64,000 nt of DNA from Bacteroidota bacterium (GTDB taxonomy: Bacteria > Bacteroidota > Bacteroidia > B-17B0 > Aurantibacillaceae), in contig JAQZBQ010000010.1 in assembly GCA_029237825.1 (NCBI GenBank), positions 1 to 64,000 on the forward strand, written 5' to 3'. Positions 43,404-52,163 of the stretch are shown here, piece after piece. Positions within the stretch are counted from its first letter, which is position 1, and every line of letters begins with the position of its first letter. The notes beneath the pieces are model-generated. The model ran no database searches. It saw only the letters and a list, made by a program, of their open reading frames with translations, and was not told the DNA's origin. The translations under genes were made by a program, and so were the position numbers.

Positions 43404-45424
43404 TTTTCTGCCATCAATTTTTCAAGGCCAAACATTTCATCTCTTAAACTGGCTGCTTTTGCAAAGTCCATTTCTTTAGAGGCTTTTAGCATAGCAGATT
43501 TTAACTTGGTGATCTGTTTTTTCAATTCGTCTTTACTCATATACTGCACTACAGGATCAGCGGCTACACTGAATTCTTCAGGTTCCACATAAGCACGAAC
43601 TAATTTCCCATCCACAGTTACTTCAATACCATGGTCGTTTGGTTGCAACAAAGCTTTTTTACCCGCCTGTGTGGGGGTTATACCGTGTTTATAATTATAT
43701 TCTATCTGTTTTTTCCGTCTTCTTTCTGTTTCTTCAATTGTAACACGCATACTGTCGGTAATTTTATCTCCATACATGATTACTTTACCGTTAACGTTAC
43801 GCGCTGCCCTTCCGGAGGTTTGCACCAGGCTTCTTACATTTCTTAAAAATCCTTCTTTGTCCGCATCTAAAATGGCAACCAATGAAACTTCCGGAAGATC
43901 AAGTCCTTCCCGCAATAGATTAATTCCAATTAACACATCAAACATACCAACCCTTAACTGTCGTAAAATTTCAACGCGCTCCAACGTATCTACTTCGCTG
44001 TGAATATACCGGCACCTGATTTGAAGTTTGGTCAGGTATTTCGAAAGTTCCTCAGCCATTCGCTTAGTGAGTGTAGTCACCAACACGCGCTCATCTTTTT
44101 CAACGACTTTATGAATTTCGTCAAGCAAATCGTCTACCTGGTTTCCACTAGGACGAACTTCAATGATCGGATCTAAAATACCGGTAGGCCTTACCAATTG
44201 TTCTACCACTATCCCTTCCGATTTTTCAAGTTCATACTCTGCCGGCGTTGCGGAAATATATATGACCTGGTTGGTTAAATCTTCAAACTCTTCAAATTTT
44301 AAAGGACGGTTGTCCATTGCCGATGGCAGACGAAAACCGTATTCTACCAGATTCTGTTTTCTGGATAAATCACCTCCAAACATGGCGCCAATCTGTGGAA
44401 CAGTAACATGACTTTCATCAATCATCATGAGGTAATCATTCGGGAAATAATCCAGAAGGCAAAATGGTCTTGTTCCCGGAGGGCGCCCATCCAGGTACCG
44501 TGAATAGTTTTCAATGCCACTGCAATAGCCCAGTTCCCGCATCATTTCCAGGTCATAATTCACCCTTTCTTCAATACGCTTTGCTTCCAGCTCTTTCCCT
44601 TCCGAACGTAAAAATGCTTTATGGCGTTCAAGGTCCTCCTGAATCTGTACCATTGCACTTTTCATGGTATCGGGCGATGTGACAAAGATATTGGCAGGAT
44701 AAATAGAAAAGCTTTTAAATTTTTCGATAACCGTACCGTATTTTGGATCAAATGTTTCAATGGATTCAATTTCATCGCCAAAAAAACTAATCCGAACCGC
44801 GTGGTCGGCATAGGATAGATTCACATCAACTGTATCGCCTTTTACACGGAACGTACTCCGTTTAAATTCTTCCGTTGTTCGGGAATACAATGCAGCAACC
44901 AACATGTGCAATAAACGGTTCCTGGAAATTACTTTCCCAACTTCAACCGCTACGATATTCTTTTTAAAATCAGTTGGATTACCAATACCGTAAATGCAGG
45001 AAACAGAACACACCACGATAATATCGCGCCTGCCTGATAAGAGCGCAGAAGATGCGCTGATCCTTAACTTTTCAATTTCATCATTGATTTGTAAATCCTT
45101 TTCAATGTACGTTCCTGTTGTAGGGAGAAAGGCTTCGGGTTGATAATAGTCGTAATAACTCACGAAATATTCCACGGCGTTCTCCGGAAAAAACTGTTTG
45201 AATTCGCTGTACAATTGAGCAGCAAGCGTTTTATTATGGCTTAAAATTAAGGTTGGTTTGTTTATTTGCTGAATCACATTGGCAGCAGTAAAAGTTTTAC
45301 CTGAACCGGTTACACCTAATAGTACCTGGTGTTTGGTGTTAGATTTTAATCCATCAACTAATTGTTTAATGGCAGCAGGCTGGTCACCCGTTGGTTGAAA
45401 TTCCGATATAAGTTTAAAAGACAC
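43400..45424 (-). CDS. uvrB: Excinuclease ABC subunit B
   Basis: UvrB of 674 residues, the DNA-damage verification helicase of nucleotide excision repair. It shows the Walker A GVTGSGKTFTAANVI near residue 35, the beta-hairpin YDYYQPEAFLP, DESHVTVPQIGAM, YISATPAEYEL and a C-terminal UVR coiled coil (residues about 635-670). The frame stays open to a TTG at 45463, but GTG 45424 is the better start: it begins VSFKLISEFQPTGDQP, matches UvrB length, and lies 4 nt after a perfect -7 box. First gene of uvrB-prmC-tonB-hutH. Confidence 0.94.
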   Translation of the reverse strand: MSFKLISEFQPTGDQPAAIKQLVDGLKSNTKHQVLLGVTGSGKTFTAANVIQQINKPTLILSHNKTLAAQLYSEFKQFFPENAVEYFVSYYDYYQPEAFLPTTGTYIEKDLQINDEIEKLRISASSALLSGRRDIIVVCSVSCIYGIGNPTDFKKNIVAVEVGKVISRNRLLHMLVAALYSRTTEEFKRSTFRVKGDTVDVNLSYADHAVRISFFGDEIESIETFDPKYGTVIEKFKSFSIYPANIFVTSPDTMKSAMVQIQEDLERHKAFLRSEGKELEAKRIEERVNYDLEMMRELGYCSGIENYSRYLDGRPPGTRPFCLLDYFPNDYLMMIDESHVTVPQIGAMFGGDLSRKQNLVEYGFRLPSAMDNRPLKFEEFEDLTNQVIYISATPAEYELEKSEGIVVEQLVRPTGILDPIIEVRPSGNQVDDLLDEIHKVVEKDERVLVTTLTKRMAEELSKYLTKLQIRCRYIHSEVDTLERVEILRQLRVGMFDVLIGINLLREGLDLPEVSLVAILDADKEGFLRNVRSLVQTSGRAARNVNGKVIMYGDKITDSMRVTIEETERRRKKQIEYNYKHGITPTQAGKKALLQPNDHGIEVTVDGKLVRAYVEPEEFSVAADPVVQYMSKDELKKQITKLKSAMLKASKEMDFAKAASLRDEMFGLEKLMAEK

Positions 45425-45428
45425 GGCG

Positions 45429-45436
45429 CAAAGATA
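45429..45436 (-). promoter_or_regulatory. -7 box TATCTTTG for the uvrB operon
   Basis: Perfect TAnnTTTG on the minus strand, 4 nt before GTG 45424. It shows the frame upstream is not translated and implies a very short or absent leader. Confidence 0.7.
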
Positions 45437-45520
45437 CAATGAAACGGCAATAACCGATTGCAAAAAAGATTAAAATAAAGGGAGAGCAATTTGTAAAATC
45501 CGGTTTACCTGAGCGGCATT

Positions 45521-47608
45521 TTAGCGGTTAATAATTAGCGACTTATTAATGGCACGCGTACCGTCATGTAAACGTACGATATATATACCATTTGGTAAAT
45601 CGCTGGTGTTTAACTCCAGCTCATGACCACCTTCCTGAAAAAGCCTACTCTCAATGGATTTCATTTTCACTCCAAGAATGGTGAATACATCAACCGATAA
45701 ACTTTTAGTCTGCTTTACTGCCAGCTTTAAAGAACAACTGTTTGTAGCGGGATTAGGAAAAACTTCAAATGTTTCAATTGTTTCAGAAATATCTTTTGTA
45801 GCAGTGGTAATATGGATATTTATGTCGTCGATAAACAAATTATTTCCGCCATTGCTGTTAAACTGGAATTTAAGTCGGAATGTGGAAGTAAACTGGACGG
45901 ATATAATTGGAGCAGTAACCAGTTTCCATTCACCTGCAGAGGAGGGAATAAAAGGCATCGAAGCCTTGACTGGCGCGGTTTCTAAAAGTGACCCGAGAGC
46001 ATTAAATCTGGCAATTGATAATCCACCGCATGAACTTAAAGCGTAAAGAATCAACTGATCGCGGTTGCTGGTATCTTTTCTGGCGAAAGCATATTTAAAA
46101 CTTAAGGTAATTGCTGAAGCACCAGCGATATTAATTGCGCTGCTATACAATTCATCCCTGCCGTTAATAGTTGTATTGAAATTATCCATCATTACCGAGT
46201 TACTGCCCGATGAGGCAGCTAAGCCTGTTAACTCCCACGTATTAGCGGTATCCAGGTTATTGGCAAACCATTCTAATCCGTTTAATGAGGTAATGGTTTC
46301 AAAGCTTTCTGTGAAAGGATAAGTTGTAGCTGCATTGGATTGAACATGAATGTAATTCTGCTTAACAACTACCTGAGAATCCATTCCGATTTTAACTTTT
46401 AATGCCACATCATAAGATCCTGGAACCGTGTAAGATATCGTGGGGTTATTACTCGTTGAAACCGATGGTGTCCCTCCTGCAAAAATCCATTGAACAGAGG
46501 TAAAATTCCCGTGGTATGAGGTGTTTGTGAAAGTTACCGCAGATGCAGCAGGACAAACCATGGTTTTGTTGCTCGTAAAATCGGCGTGACAACTAGAAGC
46601 CGCTGTATAAACTCCGGTGGCCATTAAATTAGCAGGTTGCCACAAATTGTTTCTCCCCGCAATTGAGGAATTTAAACAGGCCTGCATCCGGGCTTTTTGG
46701 CCTTCAGTAAACATGATGTTACAATAACTGTAATCCATGGCGTTTTGAACGTTATCTACCGTGTTACCGCAGGAAGCTCCGTTAAGGTTACAGGATTGCC
46801 AGCCGATGGTTGGTGGTGTATCGGCGACAAGGTCATCGATGTTACAATCTTTGTTCGGATCGGCACAGGGATAAAAATAAAAATTAGGCACATTATTGCC
46901 GCCCCAGATATGATGCAGGTTCAGGTAATGCCCGCATTCATGCGCAAAAGCTACGGATTGGGTTAAGTTTGATGTACCAAACGTACCAACATAATTGTGC
47001 GACAATACAATTCCATCCCATGAAGGCATGGTATCGGCATCGCTGGGCCAAATGGCATGTCCGGCAAGTCCTGCTGCATTAGCTACAATATACACGTTCA
47101 GGTATTGTGTTGGCGGCCAGTGAATCAAACTCTTTACACGATGGTCGCCTGAAGAAGTTAAGGAAGATGCAATGCGGTTAATACCGCTATGGCAGTTTCC
47201 CTGAGGATCTTTTGTTGCCAGTCTGAATTCAATGTCACAGTCTGCATGAATACCTTGAAAAGCCGAATGAATGGTGGCATTATTGGGGTGTGTCTTATTA
47301 AAGGTTTTGTTAACGATTGTCAGCCCGTCTTTTATTTGCGCGTCCGAAATATTTTCGGTACCGTAATTATGAATTACATGAAATACCACAGGAATTACAT
47401 AGGTTGCGGTTGTCGGCTTGTTCTGATCCTGGATAAAGGCCTGAGTAAAATTCTCCAGATGCGCGTCACGTTTGATAACCGCTTTTGCAATTTCAGGATT
47501 TTGCTTAAGCGTTTGAATGCGCATTTCATCCGCACCGCAGTGCAGGGGTTCCTGGCCATTCATCATACAGCTTAAAGTCAGAGCGAGAAAAGATAGAAGT
47601 TTCTTCAT
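45521..47608 (-). CDS. Secreted M43 zinc metalloprotease with T9SS type A sorting domain
   Basis: A 695-residue pappalysin/cytophagalysin-type protease. The signal peptide is at 1-19; a propeptide-like segment precedes the catalytic domain (about 80-325) with VVFHVIHNYGTENISDAQI and the zinc site HECGHYLNLHH, which contains HExxH plus a third His (HExxHxxxHH). A PKD-like domain is at about 340-425 (WIFAGGTPSVSTSNNPTISY), a MAM/jelly-roll-like domain (about 435-605), and a type A sorting domain (about 615-695: FEVFPNPATNSCSL, LNTSDLPNGIYIVRL). It is an extracellular protease exported by the T9SS. Confidence 0.93.
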   Translation of the reverse strand: MKKLLSFLALTLSCMMNGQEPLHCGADEMRIQTLKQNPEIAKAVIKRDAHLENFTQAFIQDQNKPTTATYVIPVVFHVIHNYGTENISDAQIKDGLTIVNKTFNKTHPNNATIHSAFQGIHADCDIEFRLATKDPQGNCHSGINRIASSLTSSGDHRVKSLIHWPPTQYLNVYIVANAAGLAGHAIWPSDADTMPSWDGIVLSHNYVGTFGTSNLTQSVAFAHECGHYLNLHHIWGGNNVPNFYFYPCADPNKDCNIDDLVADTPPTIGWQSCNLNGASCGNTVDNVQNAMDYSYCNIMFTEGQKARMQACLNSSIAGRNNLWQPANLMATGVYTAASSCHADFTSNKTMVCPAASAVTFTNTSYHGNFTSVQWIFAGGTPSVSTSNNPTISYTVPGSYDVALKVKIGMDSQVVVKQNYIHVQSNAATTYPFTESFETITSLNGLEWFANNLDTANTWELTGLAASSGSNSVMMDNFNTTINGRDELYSSAINIAGASAITLSFKYAFARKDTSNRDQLILYALSSCGGLSIARFNALGSLLETAPVKASMPFIPSSAGEWKLVTAPIISVQFTSTFRLKFQFNSNGGNNLFIDDINIHITTATKDISETIETFEVFPNPATNSCSLKLAVKQTKSLSVDVFTILGVKMKSIESRLFQEGGHELELNTSDLPNGIYIVRLHDGTRAINKSLIINR

Positions 47609-47707
47609 ACAATAGGTTTAATAATTAAAAATACTCATAATCCTTTTCAAAACACCAATCATCTGAGAAGTAGGATTCAGGCAGTATTTTTCAAAAGAAA
47701 AAAAGGA

Positions 47708-49939
47708 TTATACCCGGATACCGATAACACAGACGTCATCCACCTGTTCTAAAGCGCCTTTCCACAGTTCGAATGTTTGGTCGAGGTGATTTTTTTGTTC
47801 TTTCAAAGGCATTCCATTTAAATCAACCAGTTTATTTTTAAGCTGACTGTATTTGAATTTTTTTCCCTTAGTACCGCCAAACTGGTCGGCAAAGCCATCT
47901 GTAAATGTGTAAACCGAATCGCCGGGTTGCAGTTTAATTTGAAAAGTTTTAAAATCCACAGCATGCTCCATATATCCAACGGGCATTTTTTGTGGTTTAA
48001 ATTCTATAAGCGCTTTATTCCGCACCAGGTAAACTGAATTGTTTGCCGACGCATATTCCAGTGTTTGTGCCTCGATATCAATCCTGCAAAAGGTGCAATC
48101 CATGCCATCCATAGAATAGCCTTCATCCGTTTTCAGTGAACGAATAATTTCTTCCCTCAAATGATTCAAAACCATTCCAGGATCGTTTATTTTACGTTCT
48201 ATGACAATTTCACTCAGCAAATTAATACCGAGCATACTCATAAAACCGCCCGGTACGCCATGTCCCGTGCTATCAGCCGTCATGTAATACAGTATCCTGC
48301 CATCTACATGAAACCAGTAAAAATCACCGCTCACTATATCTTTTGGTTTAAATACAATAAAATGCTCAGCACCCAATCTGCGGAATTCATCTTCAATATA
48401 GTTCCCTGAAGTGAGCATGGCATCCTGTATCCGCTTGGCATACGTTATACTGTCGATGATCTCTTTATTTTTTAATTCAAGGCTAAACTTTTGTTGTTCG
48501 ATCAACTGCTTTTGCTGGCGTGTGGTTTGAAGTCTTTTATTTAAAATAATGACAAAATAGATTACGATTAGTAACATAATCACAATGCTTATGATAAATA
48601 ACATTTGCCGTTTTTGTTTTTCGGCTGAAATGGCTTCTTGCGTTTGCTTCAGTAATTTTTGTTTCTCAAGCTGCTTATCGTATTCATACTGGCTCTCTTT
48701 CCTGAACAATTCCCTTTGGCGCTCTTCTCCGATAACTTCCTCTTTCAGGTAGGTGTATGTTTTTAAATAGTGATAAGCGCTGTCTTTTTCATTGATTGAT
48801 TCAAAGCCAGTAGCCAGGCGCTTCGCTGATTCGTACTCCTCACTTAATGCGTTTAAACTTTTTGCAGTAGAATATGCTTCACGAAACTGTGGAATGGATT
48901 TATGATATTTTTTTTGTTTCATGTACACATCACCCAATCCATTGTAGCCATATACTAATCCGAAGCGGTTTCCTACACGGCTGTTTATTTCCACTGAGCC
49001 TTTAAAGAATTTTTCCGCCGAATCCAAAAGGCTATTTCTGATGGGAGCAGCTGATGTATAAGAGATATTTAAGGCGATGATCTTTAGCGAATCATTTGAT
49101 AAGGTGGACATGAGATCATATATGCTTCCGATATTAATATATGCTACGGATATACCAATCTGATCCCCGCCTTTACGGTGGAATTCCCTACTCTTTTCAA
49201 AAAACTTCAGGGCTTTGATCAAATCGTGGTTTTCCATAAACACGTTTCCCAGTCCGTTATAAGAAACTGCAATGCCCCTGTTATTTTTTAAGCGCTGATG
49301 CAAGCTCAAAGCCTTAAACAGATATTTCTTGGCAGATTCTTTTTCGTTTAAGCGATTATATACTTTCCCGATATTATTGCAAACGTCGGCTAAGCCTGAA
49401 CTGTCTTTTAAGGCATTGTAAAGTTTTAGCGCCAGCAAATGGTTTTCAAGTGATTTCGGAAAGTCACTTAAATCATAATACACGTTACCTGTTTTTGAGT
49501 AGGTATCGGCCAAACCCTTGCTGTTACCGGTTTCAGTGAATAATTTCAGACTCATTGCGTGATGGGGCAACGCATCCTGATACCTGCTCTGGTGCCACAA
49601 CACCAATCCCGATAAATTGTGTGCCGCTGCCAGTTCGTTTTTTAAACCTTCCTTTTCAGCGAGTTGGGTTGAAATGTCCAGGTAAAAATTTGAACTATCA
49701 TAGTTACTTCTGCTTTCATAAATAAACGCCAATTGGTTTGCAGCAGTAGAAATGCCTTTAGCATATTCCAGAATTCTGCTCATTTGTAATGCGCTGTGTG
49801 CTGCCTTAACCGAATGGCTTAAATCATTTTTGGTGAGGTAGTTCCGGCTTTGTTTAATGAGCGTAAAAACCTTTAATGAATCTTGTGAAAAGGCAGGAAT
49901 AATGCAACCTATAAATATAAAAACGAGACAGCGCTTCAT
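47708..49939 (-). CDS. TPR sensor with PP2C/SpoIIE phosphatase domain
   Basis: A 743-residue protein: signal peptide (MKRCLVFIFIGCIIPAFS), eight or so TPR repeats (residues about 35-400), a membrane helix near 447-470 (LFIISIVIMLLIVIYFVIIL), a coiled-coil linker, and a SpoIIE-type PP2C phosphatase (about 500-743) with FKPKDIVSGDFYWF, MTADSTGHGVPGGFMSML and DDVCVIG. The periplasmic TPR part would sense a partner; the cytoplasmic phosphatase usually acts on anti-anti-sigma factors. The start is taken as ATG 49939 with a GTG just before. A -7 box is at 49953-49960. Divergent from the Kelch gene. Confidence 0.92.
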   Translation of the reverse strand: MKRCLVFIFIGCIIPAFSQDSLKVFTLIKQSRNYLTKNDLSHSVKAAHSALQMSRILEYAKGISTAANQLAFIYESRSNYDSSNFYLDISTQLAEKEGLKNELAAAHNLSGLVLWHQSRYQDALPHHAMSLKLFTETGNSKGLADTYSKTGNVYYDLSDFPKSLENHLLALKLYNALKDSSGLADVCNNIGKVYNRLNEKESAKKYLFKALSLHQRLKNNRGIAVSYNGLGNVFMENHDLIKALKFFEKSREFHRKGGDQIGISVAYINIGSIYDLMSTLSNDSLKIIALNISYTSAAPIRNSLLDSAEKFFKGSVEINSRVGNRFGLVYGYNGLGDVYMKQKKYHKSIPQFREAYSTAKSLNALSEEYESAKRLATGFESINEKDSAYHYLKTYTYLKEEVIGEERQRELFRKESQYEYDKQLEKQKLLKQTQEAISAEKQKRQMLFIISIVIMLLIVIYFVIILNKRLQTTRQQKQLIEQQKFSLELKNKEIIDSITYAKRIQDAMLTSGNYIEDEFRRLGAEHFIVFKPKDIVSGDFYWFHVDGRILYYMTADSTGHGVPGGFMSMLGINLLSEIVIERKINDPGMVLNHLREEIIRSLKTDEGYSMDGMDCTFCRIDIEAQTLEYASANNSVYLVRNKALIEFKPQKMPVGYMEHAVDFKTFQIKLQPGDSVYTFTDGFADQFGGTKGKKFKYSQLKNKLVDLNGMPLKEQKNHLDQTFELWKGALEQVDDVCVIGIRV

Positions 49940-49952
49940 CACTTGTATAAAT

Positions 49953-49960
49953 CAAACATA
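49953..49960 (-). promoter_or_regulatory. -7 box TATGTTTG
   Basis: Perfect TAnnTTTG on the minus strand, 13 nt before ATG 49939. Confidence 0.6.
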
Positions 49961-50070
49961 CGAAGAAGAATTCAAAACTGTACCAAATCTTTGTCCGATC
50001 ATTATTCTACCAGCAAGCGATTCATAAGACATCCTTACCGAAAAAGAAAAGGCTTCGATTATCTGCGATG

Positions 50071-50078
50071 TATTTTTG
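50071..50078 (+). promoter_or_regulatory. -7 box TATTTTTG for the Kelch gene
   Basis: Perfect TAnnTTTG, 6 nt before ATG 50085. It rules out the upstream in-frame TTG at 50076 as start. Confidence 0.65.
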
Positions 50079-50084
50079 CGGTAC

Positions 50085-51290
50085 ATGAAAATTGTTATTT
50101 TACTCGCTCTATTTCTGACCGTATATGCTCCTATAAAGGCACAGAATGGCTGGGATCAAAAGTCAAGTCTCGAAGGAGAAGCCCGGAACCGTGCAGCTGG
50201 GTTTTCTATTGGGAATTGCCTGTATGTATGTACCGGGGAAACCCAAACCGGCAGATGGGGTTCGGTAGATTTGTGGCAGTGGAACCAAACTACAGATAGC
50301 TGGACCCAAAAAACTGATTTTCCGGGCGGAGCACGCTTCGACGCCATGTCTTTTTCAATTGGAAATAAAGGATACATCGCTGGCGGTGGCTCACAAAGCG
50401 GTTGGCACAACGATTTTTGGGAATACGACCCCGCATTGAACAAATGGTCTAAAAAAGCGGATTTAGGAGGTGGACCAAGAGCACAAGGCGTTGGTTTTTC
50501 TATTGGACAAAAAGGTTACATCGTTACAGGTGGAAATGGTAGCCCGCTCAGCGATTTATGGGAATGGGACCAATTATCAGATTCATGGACCAAGAAAGCG
50601 GATTTTCCAGGTCCGCACCGAACCTTTGCCGCCTCATTTGTCATTGGGTCAAAAGCATATATTGTAGGCGGATTGAATAGCAGCGCTTTGCAGGATTTGT
50701 GGGAATGGGATCAAGCAAGCAATACATGGAGCGAGCGATCATCGTTTTCGGGAGTGGGTTCTATTGGAATTTGCGCATTTGCGATTCACTCCAAGGCCTA
50801 CATTGTAACCGGAAAGGATGAGTTGGGCAATACCTTAAAAAGCCATTGGGAATGGGATCAGGCTACCGATACCTGGAAACAACTTACCGATTTTAGCGGA
50901 AACGGGCGATGCATGGCTACTGCTTTCCGGATTGGAGACAAAGGTTATATTTCCACTGGCGGGCATTATGGAGAAAGTCCGTATCCTTTGCTGGAAAAAG
51001 ATTTATGGGAATTTTCACCACAAACCCAAACAGGCATTGAAGAAAAAAATAATAATTCATCGCTTTACCTTTATCCGAATCCCTCTCCGGGAATGTTTAC
51101 GCTTTCATTTCCCGGTGATGAAAACGAGAAAGTTTTACTGGTCTACAATTCAGCCGGAAAATGCATTTATACTGAAACATTTAAACTAGAACAGGTGCGA
51201 ATTGATCTAAGTAATCACGCAAAAGGAATTTATTTCCTGGAGGTATGCACCGATAAAAAAAGACTGGGGCAAAAAGTAGTCCTTGAATAA
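50085..51290 (+). CDS. Kelch-repeat protein with T9SS type A sorting domain
   Basis: A 401-residue secreted protein. The signal peptide is MKIVILLALFLTVYAPIKAQ. Six Kelch blades cover about residues 25-310, with repeated GYIxGGG and DLWEWDQxxxxWxxKxxF, predicting a six-bladed propeller. A type A sorting domain follows at about 324-401 (LYPNPSPGMFTLSF, VYNSAGKCIY, LSNHAKGIYFLEV). It is exported by the T9SS; the ligand is unknown. Confidence 0.92.
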   Translation: MKIVILLALFLTVYAPIKAQNGWDQKSSLEGEARNRAAGFSIGNCLYVCTGETQTGRWGSVDLWQWNQTTDSWTQKTDFPGGARFDAMSFSIGNKGYIAGGGSQSGWHNDFWEYDPALNKWSKKADLGGGPRAQGVGFSIGQKGYIVTGGNGSPLSDLWEWDQLSDSWTKKADFPGPHRTFAASFVIGSKAYIVGGLNSSALQDLWEWDQASNTWSERSSFSGVGSIGICAFAIHSKAYIVTGKDELGNTLKSHWEWDQATDTWKQLTDFSGNGRCMATAFRIGDKGYISTGGHYGESPYPLLEKDLWEFSPQTQTGIEEKNNNSSLYLYPNPSPGMFTLSFPGDENEKVLLVYNSAGKCIYTETFKLEQVRIDLSNHAKGIYFLEVCTDKKRLGQKVVLE

Positions 51291-51344
51291 TTATTCTAAA
51301 AGAAAAGATCGAAACAAAATAGATACAGTCAATACCTGAGCTTT

Positions 51345-52145
51345 TTATTTCTTTTTGTTTCCTTTAGTTAAAGTACTCTTGCGTACTTTGCTTGTTTTGT
51401 GGCTTTTTCCGGGTCGTTCATTTGGTTTCAAATTTCCATTCCCCGGTTTCGATTTCCTATCTTTAATCTCTGAAGATGACGCCGTTTTTAAACTCCTGGC
51501 ACTGGCCGATACGACGGTATTAACCCTACAATATTCACAATGAGTATTCATCACGCATTCTACATGTTTAGGATTGGCTGGCCGGCAGGTTTCACGACCT
51601 AAAAAAGACAAAGCCATCCCTAAGTCGTTCCAGGTTTTTTGAGGCATTGCTTCCATTAACTGGAGTTCAATTTTTTTTGGATCGGCTCCTTTAACAATAC
51701 CAATGCGCGGTGCAACTCTTACAACATGCAGATCAACGATTACCCCTTCGGCTTTTTTACCGGCTTCACGTAAAATAACATTCGCTGATTTTCTTCCTAT
51801 ACCTGGAAGAGCGGTCAAATCTTCCAGGTTTAAAGGAATGTTTTTATCCTGTTTCACAGATTTCGCAATTTCAATTATCCACTTTGACTTGTTCCTGAAA
51901 TTCCGGACTTTGGAAATGAAGGGTTGAATGGATTCGGCATTTGATTTCGAAAGCACTTTCATACTGGGGAATTCCTTAAAAAATGCCGGTGCCAAAGAAT
52001 TTATATGTTTATCCGAGTCCTGCGCAGATAAAATAACCATAACCAGCAGTTGGTAGGTATTTTTATATTCAAGCGGGTGCCTTTTTCCTTTGTACTTTTT
52101 CAACAAAGGCTTAAAAGCACTTGGCCAGTCAACCCGGGTAATCAA
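51345..52145 (-). CDS. nth: Endonuclease III-like DNA glycosylase with basic tail
   Basis: A 266-residue HhH-GPD protein. The helix-hairpin-helix LTALPGIGRKSANVIL carries the catalytic Lys119 and VDLHVVRVAPR the catalytic Asp138, as in Nth. The [4Fe-4S] motif reads C187-x6-H194-x2-C197-x5-C203: the second cluster Cys is replaced by His, with one further Cys at 206. Residues 210-266 form an extra Ser/Lys-rich basic tail that may bind DNA. The start is TTG 52145, since the next Met (residue 36) would cut the core. It removes oxidised pyrimidines in base excision repair. Confidence 0.88.
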   Translation of the reverse strand: MITRVDWPSAFKPLLKKYKGKRHPLEYKNTYQLLVMVILSAQDSDKHINSLAPAFFKEFPSMKVLSKSNAESIQPFISKVRNFRNKSKWIIEIAKSVKQDKNIPLNLEDLTALPGIGRKSANVILREAGKKAEGVIVDLHVVRVAPRIGIVKGADPKKIELQLMEAMPQKTWNDLGMALSFLGRETCRPANPKHVECVMNTHCEYCRVNTVVSASARSLKTASSSEIKDRKSKPGNGNLKPNERPGKSHKTSKVRKSTLTKGNKKK

Positions 52146-52163
52146 AATGAGTTAATAAATGGA

